From contig CAJASG010000635.1 in NCBI GenBank assembly GCA_903944555.1, forward strand, positions 1 to 15,334: a stretch of DNA of 15,334 nucleotides. Direction: 5' to 3'. This stretch comes from an uncultured beta proteobacterium. GTDB lineage: Bacteria > Pseudomonadota > Gammaproteobacteria > Burkholderiales > Burkholderiaceae_C. The notes under the pieces were generated by a model. It was not told where the DNA came from, did no database searches, and was given only the letters and a program-made list of their open reading frames with translations. Both the position numbers and the translations under genes were made by a program. This document shows, one piece after another, positions 9,031-15,029 of this stretch; position 1 is the stretch's first letter, and the number at the start of each line of letters is the position of its first letter.

Positions 9031-9058
9031 ATCATATCTTATATAAGACATAAGACAA
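9031..9058 (-). promoter_or_regulatory. Predicted promoter of the GntR regulator gene
   Basis: Read on the minus strand, TTGTCT (9053-9058; 4 of 6 to -35) and TATGAT (9031-9036; 5 of 6 to -10) are separated by 16 bases. Transcription would start near 9024, about 43 bases before the regulator ATG. The spacer begins with the 12-bp palindrome at 9037-9048, so a dimer bound there would block polymerase: the layout of autorepression. Confidence 0.5.
9034..9057. promoter_or_regulatory. Candidate operator of the GntR regulator
   Basis: TCTTATATAAGA (9037-9048) is a perfect 12-bp palindrome. It extends to 18 bp (9034-9051) with one mismatched pair. The right half-site ATAAGACA (9043-9050) is repeated directly at 9050-9057, so there may be an extra half-site seven bases along. 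It lies between two predicted divergent promoters. GntR-family dimers bind such short AT-rich palindromes; the pairing with this particular regulator is inferred from adjacency. Confidence 0.6.
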
Positions 9059-9059
9059 G

Positions 9060-9089
9060 TTGACTGAACCGCAAAATCAAGGGTAAACT
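9060..9089 (+). promoter_or_regulatory. Predicted mdh promoter
   Basis: TTGACT (9060-9065; 5 of 6 to -35) and TAAACT (9084-9089; 4 of 6 to -10) are 18 bases apart. Transcription would begin near 9096, giving a leader of about 75 bases. The operator palindrome ends 12 bases upstream of the -35, or 3 bases upstream if the extra half-site is counted, so the regulator could affect this promoter too. Confidence 0.4.
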
Positions 9090-9103
9090 TCGCCACATTC
9101 TGC

Positions 9104-9163
9104 GGAGCTCAAACGTTTTGCTTGGGCTCCTAGGTCGCCGTTTTTTTCATAACCTTCCTGGAG
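9104..9163 (+). other. mdh leader with two mutually exclusive hairpins
   Basis: GCTCC (9126-9130) can pair with GGAGC (9104-9108), enclosing the palindrome AAACGTTT. Alternatively CTCC-T-AGG (9127-9134) can pair with CCTGGAG (9157-9163), which contains the mdh ribosome-binding GGAG (seven pairs, one bulge). A T7 run (9141-9147) sits in the second loop. The pairings are short, so a regulatory role is only a possibility. Confidence 0.25.
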
Positions 9164-9170
9164 TTTTACC

Positions 9171-10157
9171 ATGAGCAAGAAACCCGTCCGCGTAGCCGTT
9201 ACAGGCGCAGCAGGCCAAATTGGATACGCCATTCTGTTTCGCATCGCCTCTGGCGAAATGCTGGGTAAAGACCAGCCAGTGATTCTGCAATTGCTGGAGG
9301 TGCCCATGGAGAAGCCCCAGCAAGCGCTGCAAGGCGTGATCATGGAATTGCAGGACTGCGCGTTCCCCTTGTTGGTGGGTATTGAGGCGCACAGCGACCC
9401 TATGACCGCATTCAAGGATGTGGACTACGCGCTGTTGATCGGTTCGCGTCCTCGTGGTCCTGGCATGGAGCGCGCTGAGTTGCTCGCCGTCAATGCTGAA
9501 ATTTTCACGGCACAAGGCAAGGCCCTGAACGCCGTCGCCAGCCGCAATGTCAAAGTGCTGGTGGTGGGTAACCCTGCCAACACCAATGCGTACATCGCCA
9601 TGAAGAGCGCCCCCGATCTGCCACGCAAGAACTTCACCGCCATGCTGCGTCTGGACCACAACCGTGCGTTGAGCCAGCTGGCTGAGAAGACTGGCAAGGC
9701 TGTGGCCGATATCGAAAAAATGACCGTTTGGGGCAACCACTCGCCAACCATGTACGCCGATTACCGCTTCGCCACCATCAACGGCGCCAGCGTGAAGGAC
9801 ATGATTAACGACCACGAATGGAACGCCAACGTGTTCCTGCCTACCGTCGGCAAGCGCGGCGCGGCCATCATTGCGGCACGCGGTGTGTCGTCGGCCGCTT
9901 CTGCAGCGAACGCGGCGATTGACCACATGCACGATTGGGCGCTGGGCACCAACGGCAAGTGGGTCACCATGGGTATTCCATCGGACGGTCAATACGGTAT
10001 CCCCAAAGACACCGTATTTGGCTTTGCTGTGACCTGCGAAGGCGGCGAATACAAGGTGGTGCAAGATCTGCCAGTGGACGCGTTCAGCCAGGAATGCATC
10101 AACAAGACCCTGAAAGAGTTGCAAGACGAGCAAGCTGGTGTTGCCCACCTGCTGTAA
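9171..10157 (+). CDS. mdh: Malate dehydrogenase (NAD-dependent)
   Basis: Malate dehydrogenase interconverts malate and oxaloacetate with NAD+, supplying citrate synthase. The 328-residue protein belongs to the group resembling eukaryotic cytosolic and Thermus-type enzymes. The nucleotide-binding loop is TGAAGQIGY (11-19). Glu43 in LLEVPM lies where an acidic residue favours NAD over NADP. Substrate arginines are Arg95 and Arg101 ([10 protein letters not shown]) and Arg165 (RLDHNRA, with catalytic Asp162), and the catalytic base is His190 (WGNHSPT). The ATG is preceded by CTGGAG at a normal distance. It heads the plus-strand run and is followed almost at once by the CitE-like gene. Confidence 0.98.
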   Translation: MSKKPVRVAVTGAAGQIGYAILFRIASGEMLGKDQPVILQLLEVPMEKPQQALQGVIMELQDCAFPLLVGIEAHSDPMTAFKDVDYALLIGSRPRGPGMERAELLAVNAEIFTAQGKALNAVASRNVKVLVVGNPANTNAYIAMKSAPDLPRKNFTAMLRLDHNRALSQLAEKTGKAVADIEKMTVWGNHSPTMYADYRFATINGASVKDMINDHEWNANVFLPTVGKRGAAIIAARGVSSAASAANAAIDHMHDWALGTNGKWVTMGIPSDGQYGIPKDTVFGFAVTCEGGEYKVVQDLPVDAFSQECINKTLKELQDEQAGVAHLL

Positions 10158-10162
10158 TTGAA

Positions 10163-11218
10163 GTGAGCCATCCGCGCGAAGTTCTTCTCGGCGCTCAGGG
10201 CGCAGCAGGCTTTTTGCCTGTCTGCGACCACTACAGCGGCGTTGAGGCGCGGATGGTCAAAAGCCTGCAACTGCAGGCGGAAATGATGGAAGAGTTTGGC
10301 GCTTGCGTGTTTGACGTGACGCTGGACTGCGAAGATGGCGCCCCCGTGGGTGGCGAAAAAGACCAGGCAAACATGGTCGCAGCCCTCGCCAATACTGCGC
10401 AAGCAGCTCCTGAATTAATAGCAAATTCCGTGCATCGCCGCATCGGGGTTCGACTCCATGCCGTCGACCATCCGGCGTTCGAGGCGGATGTCGATATTGT
10501 GGTCGGCGGTGCCGCACAGTCCCTGAGTTACATCATGGTTCCCAAAGTGGAATCGGTTGCCGATGTGGAGCGGGCCGTGGCTGCGCTGGACGCTGTAGTG
10601 CGCCCGGGACAGAGGCCCACACCCTTGCCTTTGCATGTGCTGATCGAATCACCGGCCGCCGTGCACCATGCATTTAATATTGCGGCGCACCCCAGGGTGC
10701 AGTCGGTGAGTTTTGGTTTGATGGATTTTGTGTCCGCCCATGGTGGCGCGATTCCCTCTTCGGCGATGGGCGTGCGTGCGGCGACTGATGACCAGACGTT
10801 GGACCAGTTTCACCATCCTTTGGTGTTGCGTGCCAAGACGGAAATATCCAGTGCCTGCCATGCGCACGGCAAAGTACCCGCCCACTGTGTGGTGACGGAG
10901 TTCCGCGATGCCGACGCACTGGTGAAGGCCGCCCGTTTCGCCGCCACGGCACTGGGCTATACCCGCATGTGGAGTATTCACCCCAGCCAGATTCGCCCCA
11001 TTCTTCAGGCGTTTTCTCCATCCTCGCAAGAGGTTGATCTGGCGGCCCGCATCATTGGGCAAGCCATTGAACAGGAATGGGCGCCTATTTCGGTGCAGGG
11101 CAGTTTGCACGACCGTGCCAGCTACCGCTATTTTTGGCAGGTTCTTGAGCGCGCGCACCAGACGGGTGGGGTGTTGCCCGAGTCCATGCAGGTCTATTTT
11201 TCAACGGCAATGCAATAA
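10163..11218 (+). CDS. HpcH/HpaI aldolase / CitE-like C-C lyase family protein
   Basis: The 351-residue protein has the TIM-barrel pattern of the HpcH/HpaI/citrate-lyase-beta family. TLDCEDGAP (53-61) carries the acidic pair usual for metal binding. IGVRLHAVDHPAFEAD follows, then YIMVPKVESVADVE, HVLIESPAAV, and SFGLMDFVSAHGGAIP. The C-terminal part contains MWSIHPSQIRPI, typical of these lyases. Members cleave acyl-CoA or 2-oxo acid substrates such as malyl-CoA or citramalyl-CoA; the substrate here cannot be told. I chose the GTG at 10163, five bases past the mdh stop, because VSHPREVLLGAQ reads as a natural N-terminus; no Shine-Dalgarno is seen and coupling to mdh is likely. The longer frame reaching into mdh is rejected. 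Residues 76-88 are encoded by a dispersed repeat. Confidence 0.88.
   Translation: MSHPREVLLGAQGAAGFLPVCDHYSGVEARMVKSLQLQAEMMEEFGACVFDVTLDCEDGAPVGGEKDQANMVAALANTAQAAPELIANSVHRRIGVRLHAVDHPAFEADVDIVVGGAAQSLSYIMVPKVESVADVERAVAALDAVVRPGQRPTPLPLHVLIESPAAVHHAFNIAAHPRVQSVSFGLMDFVSAHGGAIPSSAMGVRAATDDQTLDQFHHPLVLRAKTEISSACHAHGKVPAHCVVTEFRDADALVKAARFAATALGYTRMWSIHPSQIRPILQAFSPSSQEVDLAARIIGQAIEQEWAPISVQGSLHDRASYRYFWQVLERAHQTGGVLPESMQVYFSTAMQ
10388..10426 (-). repeat. Dispersed short repeat, copy 3 (inside the CitE-like gene)
   Basis: On the minus strand this reads ATTAATTCAGGAGCTGCTTGCGCAG, broken here as ATTAATTC + AGGAGCTGCTTGCGCAG. It aligns with copy 1 (AAATTGATAGCTGCTTACGCA) across AATT...AGCTGCTTgCGCA and, more loosely, with copy 2. 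It lies wholly within the lyase coding sequence and keeps the frame, encoding about residues 76-88. From memory, relatives run more directly from the helix before it to the IGVRLH strand, so an insertion of roughly ten residues is suspected. Confidence 0.5.
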
Positions 11219-11234
11219 TTTTTGGAGTGTCACC

Positions 11235-11807
11235 ATGCTAAAAACTTTGTTCTGGGGTGTGTTGATGGCAGTGTCTTTGTCACTGTCGGCGCACGCTGTA
11301 ACCGCTGCGCCGAAGGGTCCGACCAAAACCAAGCCTTCGGCTGCCAAAACCTCCCGCGTGGTGGTTGTCCCCCTGGTCGAGGTGGTTTACACGGCGCTGT
11401 CTGCTGCTCAACTGGCCGTTGCGGACAAAGTTGCACTGGGCAAAATTCCCTGCGAGCTTGCCGCGCATGTCTCCATCGTGCCCAATCCCCAATCTGCCGG
11501 ACGTTTCATTCTGGAGTTGGGGCGGGAAAAGCACTTTATGGAACCTGTGCTGACCAGCACCGGGGCGGTGCGTCTTGAGGATGAGAAGTCGGGTGCCGTC
11601 TGGTTACAGTTGGCCAATAAATCGATGTTGATGAACCAAAAGCAGGGCAAGCGTCTGGCGGATGACTGCATGAATGCCGATCAGTTGCGCGTTGCTCAGG
11701 CGATGGAGCGCTCTCCCCAACCCGGTCTACTGGACCCCCTGGTGGTTGAGGTTGCGTCACCAGCAGCGGGCAACGACCGGATACAAAAGGCGTCTGCTAC
11801 AAATTAG
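11235..11807 (+). CDS. Secreted hypothetical protein with an MliC-like pattern
   Basis: The 190-residue protein has a Sec signal peptide, MLKTLFWGVLMAVSLSLSAHA, with a likely signal peptidase I cut after Ala21 (AHA), then a Lys/Pro/Ala-rich linker. The mature domain has just two cysteines (KIPCELAAH and LADDCMNADQ), which could form a disulfide in the periplasm. Between them is a pattern like that of the MliC/PliC lysozyme-inhibitor fold: Cys, beta-strands, S-T-G-A-x-x-x-E-D, a tryptophan strand (AVWLQLANKSMLM), then G-x-x-L-x-x-x-Cys. This is a visual resemblance, not a search hit, and function is unproven. The start has GGAG at a good distance, 16 bases after the lyase gene. The stop codon lies inside a dispersed repeat. 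Confidence 0.8.
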   Translation: MLKTLFWGVLMAVSLSLSAHAVTAAPKGPTKTKPSAAKTSRVVVVPLVEVVYTALSAAQLAVADKVALGKIPCELAAHVSIVPNPQSAGRFILELGREKHFMEPVLTSTGAVRLEDEKSGAVWLQLANKSMLMNQKQGKRLADDCMNADQLRVAQAMERSPQPGLLDPLVVEVASPAAGNDRIQKASATN

Positions 11808-11850
11808 ATAGCTGGTTGCGCAATGTTTATAAGCGCGTAGCCGTTTTTTA
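11796..11850 (+). repeat. Dispersed short repeat, copy 2 (before acnB)
   Basis: The core AAATTAGATAGCTGGTTGCGC, given in two parts as AAATTAGATAGC + TGGTTGCGC, is followed by AATGTTTATAAGCGCGTAGCC. It matches copy 1 at 679-722. The GCGC...GCGC halves (11817-11820 and 11833-11836) can pair around an AT-rich loop. It contains the stop codon of the upstream gene and ends about ten bases before the acnB ribosome-binding region, so it supplies most of the 64-base gap before acnB. Confidence 0.65.
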
Positions 11851-11871
11851 TTGTTTATTTAGGAGTGAACC

Positions 11872-14451
11872 ATGTTGCAAACTTACCGTGCCCACGTTGC
11901 CGAACGCGCCGCCCTCGGCATTCCCCCGTTGCCCCTGTCTGCCAAGCAGACCGGTGAGCTGATCGAGTTGCTCAAATCACCCCCCAAGGGCGAGGAAGCA
12001 ACGCTGGTTGACCTGATTACGCACCGCGTGCCGGCCGGTGTGGATGACGCCGCCAAGGTCAAAGCCAGCTACTTGGCTGCCGTGGCGCACGGTACCGAAA
12101 AATGTGCCCTGATTTCCCGCGAAAAAGCGACTGAGTTGCTGGGTACCATGCTGGGTGGCTACAACATCAGCCCATTGGTGGACTTGCTCGACGACGCCGC
12201 GGTGGCGGAAGTGGCTGCCAATGGTCTCAAGAAGACCCTGCTGATGTTTGACCAATTCCATGACGTCAAGGAAAAAGCAGACAAGGGCAACGCCCATGCC
12301 AAGGCTGTGATGCAAAGCTGGGCCGATGCCGAGTGGTTTACCTCGCGTCCTGAAGTGCCAGCGTCCATCACCTTGACCGTGTTCAAGGTTGAAGGCGAAA
12401 TCAATACCGACGACCTGTCCCCCGCACCAGACGCCTTCAGCCGTCCTGACATTCCAATGCACGCCCTGGCGATGCACAAAAACGCACGTCCTGGCATCGT
12501 GCCGGAAGAAGACGGCAAGCGTGGCCCGGTCAAGTTTTTTGACGAACTGAAAGCCAAGGGCAATCTGGTCGCCTATGTTGGAGACGTGGTGGGTACCGGT
12601 TCTTCCCGTAAGTCCGCCACCAATTCGGTGTTGTGGTTCACTGGCGAAGACATTCCTTTCGTACCAAACAAGCGTTTTGGTGGCGTGTGTCTGGGCAGCA
12701 AAATCGCCCCAATTTTTTACAACACCATGGAAGATTCGGGCGCTTTGCCGATCGAGTTGGACGTGAGCGCCATGAACATGGGTGATGTGGTTGAACTGCG
12801 TCCTTACGATGGCAAAGCTCTGAAAGACGGCAAAGTGATTGCCGAATTCACCGTCAAAAGCGAAGTGTTATTTGACGAAGTGCGTGCCGGTGGACGCATT
12901 CCCTTGATCATTGGCCGTGGCCTGACTGCCAAAGCACGTGAAGCTTTGGGCCTGCCCGTGAGCACGCTGTTCCGCTTGCCGCAAAATCCAGCTGACACCA
13001 AAAAAGGTTTCACGCTGGCGCAAAAAATGGTCGGCCGTGCCTGTGGTTTGCCAGAAGGTCAGGGCGTTCGCCCCGGTACTTACTGTGAACCAAAAATGAC
13101 CAGCGTGGGTTCACAAGACACCACCGGCCCCATGACCCGCGACGAGCTGAAAGACTTGGCTTGCTTGGGCTTCAGCGCCGACCTGGTGATGCAATCCTTC
13201 TGCCACACAGCGGCTTACCCCAAGCCAGTGGATGTGAAGATGCACCACGAGTTGCCAGACTTCATCAGCACCCGTGGCGGCGTGCCCCTGCGTCCCGGTG
13301 ACGGCATCATCCACAGCTGGTTGAACCGCATGCTGTTGCCTGTCACCGTTGGTACTGGCGGCGATAGCCATACCCGTTTCCCGATTGGTATCAGCTTCCC
13401 CGCCGGTTCCGGGCTGGTCGCCTTCGGTGCCGCCACTGGCGTGATGCCTTTGGATATGCCTGAGAGCGTGTTGGTTCGTTTTAAAGGCAAGTTGCAGCCA
13501 GGTATCACCCTGCGTGACTTGGTCAATGCGATCCCTTTGTACGCCATCAAGGCCGGTCACCTGACCGTGGCCAAGCAGAACAAGGTCAATATTTTCTCGG
13601 GTCGTATTCTTGAAATTGAAGGCTTGCCAGACCTCAAGGTCGAGCAGGCATTTGAGTTGAGCGACGCTTCCGCCGAGCGCAGTGCTGGTGGTTGCACCGT
13701 GCATTTGAACAAAGAGCCAATCATTGAGTACATCAACAGTAACATCACCATGTTGAAGTGGATGATTGCCGAGGGTTACTCCGATGTGCGCACCATCAAG
13801 CGTCGTATCGCCGCAATGGAAGCCTGGTTGGCCAACCCGCAATTGCTCAAAGGCGATGCGGATGCTGAATACGCTGCCGTCATCGAGATCGATCTGGCCG
13901 ACATCGTGGAACCCATCGTGGCTTGCCCCAACGACCCCGATGATGTGAAAACATTGGCGGATGTTGCCGGTGCCAAGATTGATGAAGTGTTCATCGGTTC
14001 GTGCATGACCAACATCGGTCACTTCCGCGCGGCCTCCAAACTGTTGGAAAATAAGCGCGATATCCCTGTCAAGCTGTGGATGGCGCCACCCACCAAGATG
14101 GATGCCAAGCAGTTGAGCGAAGAAGGCCATTACGGCGTGCTCGGCGCTGCCGGTGCCCGCATGGAAATGCCGGGTTGCAGCTTGTGCATGGGCAACCAGG
14201 CGCAGGTGAAAGAGGGCGCGACTGTGTTCTCCACATCCACCCGTAACTTCCCGAATCGTTTGGGCAAAAACAGCTATGTGTATTTGGGTAGTGCAGAACT
14301 GGCAGCCATTTGCTCCAAGCTGGGTCGCATTCCGACGAAGGCAGAGTACATGGCCGACATGGTGGTGTTGACCGCTGCCAGCGACAAGGTGTACCAATAC
14401 CTGAATTTCGATAAAGTTCAGGATTACACCGACGCTGCTGCGACCGTTTAA
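11872..14451 (+). CDS. acnB: Aconitate hydratase B
   Basis: AcnB interconverts citrate and isocitrate with a [4Fe-4S] cluster and, in Escherichia coli, also binds mRNA when the cluster is lost. The 859-residue protein has the AcnB order: an N-terminal HEAT-like helical domain (about 1-160), the swivel domain placed early (about 165-370, with [17 protein letters not shown]), then the catalytic domains. Cluster ligands are Cys711 ([10 protein letters not shown]), Cys769 and Cys772 ([14 protein letters not shown]), nearly the same numbers as in Escherichia coli. [19 protein letters not shown] and [17 protein letters not shown] are further family marks. AGGAG stands seven bases before the ATG. 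The gene ends the plus-strand TCA run and is followed by a terminator. Identity is firm. Confidence 0.98.
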   Translation: MLQTYRAHVAERAALGIPPLPLSAKQTGELIELLKSPPKGEEATLVDLITHRVPAGVDDAAKVKASYLAAVAHGTEKCALISREKATELLGTMLGGYNISPLVDLLDDAAVAEVAANGLKKTLLMFDQFHDVKEKADKGNAHAKAVMQSWADAEWFTSRPEVPASITLTVFKVEGEINTDDLSPAPDAFSRPDIPMHALAMHKNARPGIVPEEDGKRGPVKFFDELKAKGNLVAYVGDVVGTGSSRKSATNSVLWFTGEDIPFVPNKRFGGVCLGSKIAPIFYNTMEDSGALPIELDVSAMNMGDVVELRPYDGKALKDGKVIAEFTVKSEVLFDEVRAGGRIPLIIGRGLTAKAREALGLPVSTLFRLPQNPADTKKGFTLAQKMVGRACGLPEGQGVRPGTYCEPKMTSVGSQDTTGPMTRDELKDLACLGFSADLVMQSFCHTAAYPKPVDVKMHHELPDFISTRGGVPLRPGDGIIHSWLNRMLLPVTVGTGGDSHTRFPIGISFPAGSGLVAFGAATGVMPLDMPESVLVRFKGKLQPGITLRDLVNAIPLYAIKAGHLTVAKQNKVNIFSGRILEIEGLPDLKVEQAFELSDASAERSAGGCTVHLNKEPIIEYINSNITMLKWMIAEGYSDVRTIKRRIAAMEAWLANPQLLKGDADAEYAAVIEIDLADIVEPIVACPNDPDDVKTLADVAGAKIDEVFIGSCMTNIGHFRAASKLLENKRDIPVKLWMAPPTKMDAKQLSEEGHYGVLGAAGARMEMPGCSLCMGNQAQVKEGATVFSTSTRNFPNRLGKNSYVYLGSAELAAICSKLGRIPTKAEYMADMVVLTAASDKVYQYLNFDKVQDYTDAAATV

Positions 14452-14455
14452 TCCC

Positions 14456-14488
14456 AAGCGGTTCAGCACCCATTGGGTGTGGCCGCTT
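14456..14488 (+). other. Hairpin between acnB stop and terminator
   Basis: AAGCGG (14456-14461) pairs with CCGCTT (14483-14488), and inside it CACCC (14467-14471) pairs with GGGTG (14475-14479) around ATT. It starts five bases after the acnB stop and directly precedes the terminator hairpin. It could protect the 3' end of the message; no T run follows it, so it is not itself a terminator. Confidence 0.4.
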
Positions 14489-14492
14489 TCAA

Positions 14493-14527
14493 GCGCCCCA
14501 TGACGAAGGTTACGGGGCGTTTTTTTT
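14493..14527 (+). terminator. Intrinsic terminator after acnB
   Basis: CGCCCC (14494-14499) pairs with GGGGCG (14514-14519). After one mismatch, TGAC (14501-14504) pairs with GTTA (14509-14512, one G-T wobble) around a GAAG loop. Eight T residues follow (14520-14527). It is the clearest terminator in the window and separates acnB from the next gene. Confidence 0.93.
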
Positions 14528-14567
14528 GGTCGGCGCACGAAAATGTGCGCGAGATAATTGACGCACT

Positions 14568-14936
14568 ATGAGTGCATTTCAATCCATCCCTCTGTCGCTT
14601 CAGACCGTGTTGCTGCTGTTTGGTAGCAATGTTTTCATGACTTTTGCCTGGTACGGCCACCTCAAAAATCTGGCGACTGCACCGTGGTGCGTTGCGGCGC
14701 TTGTGAGTTGGGGGATTGCACTGTTTGAGTATGGGCTGCAGGTGCCTGCCAACCGTATTGGGTTTCAACAGGCCGGGTTCACGGTGGGGCAACTCAAGAT
14801 CATGCAATAGGTGATAACGCTCGCTGTCTTTGTGCCCTTCGCAATGATCTACCTCAAGGAACCCTTTAAATTGGACTATTTGTGGGCGGCATTTGGCATG
14901 GTGGGCGCCGTGTATTTTATTTTTCCAAGCGCTTGA
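14568..14936 (+). pseudogene. DUF486/DMT-like small membrane protein with in-frame amber codon
   Basis: The reading frame encodes a four-helix membrane protein of about 122 residues like the DUF486 family (small drug/metabolite-transporter-like proteins of unknown function). Helices are near residues 10-30 and 37-57 before the stop, and 82-98 and 104-120 after it. TAG at 14808-14810 (codon 81) follows QLKIMQ. The same frame then continues V-I-T-L-A-V-F-V-P-F and ends YFIFPSA at 14936. As I recall them, relatives read QLKxMQEVITL, so the TAG replaces a glutamate codon, one base change from GAG. The product would lose two helices. It could be a recent pseudogene, a sequencing error or a read-through site. 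There is no Shine-Dalgarno, and the ATG lies in the loop of GCACT-ATG-AGTGC. Confidence 0.8.
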
Positions 14937-14991
14937 ATGCAGAAGTGCGCGGACGCTGGATCCGACGGTTAAACTGCGCGCAGTCTTGTTA

Positions 14992-15009
14992 CTGTCATAT
15001 ATTTGACTT
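14992..15009 (+). promoter_or_regulatory. PhoB-box-like sequence before the DUF47 gene
   Basis: CTGTCATATATTTGACTT matches 15 of 18 positions of the enterobacterial Pho box CTGTCATAWAWCTGTCAY, including the whole first half-site; the mismatches are at positions 12, 15 and 17. It ends only 20 bases before the ATG. That is too close for the usual activating position over a -35, and a possible -10 (TATATT, 14998-15003) lies inside it, so binding would more likely repress. Confidence 0.5.
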
Positions 15010-15029
15010 GTTTCTCTGAGGAGTCCGTC

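Noticed and set aside
9141..9147. T7 run before mdh as a terminator or attenuator
   Set aside because: The stem directly before it is only three pairs (GGC/GCC), too weak for intrinsic termination. It is kept only as part of a possible leader structure.
9147..10148. 333-codon open frame on the minus strand
   Set aside because: It is antisense to mdh, which carries every catalytic residue, and has no ribosome site or family motif.
9935..10162. N-terminal extension of the CitE-like gene into mdh
   Set aside because: This part is out of frame with mdh and its residues look like a shadow translation. The conserved-looking protein begins at VSHPREV right after the mdh stop.
13111..14538. 475-codon open frame on the minus strand
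   Set aside because: It lies antisense to acnB and runs through the acnB terminator. The product has low-complexity His/Gly/Gln composition and no recognisable domain.
14973..14984. Palindrome ACTGCGCGCAGT as an operator
   Set aside because: It is a perfect 12-bp palindrome but GC-rich and of a kind expected by chance in such DNA. Nothing ties it to a known regulator.
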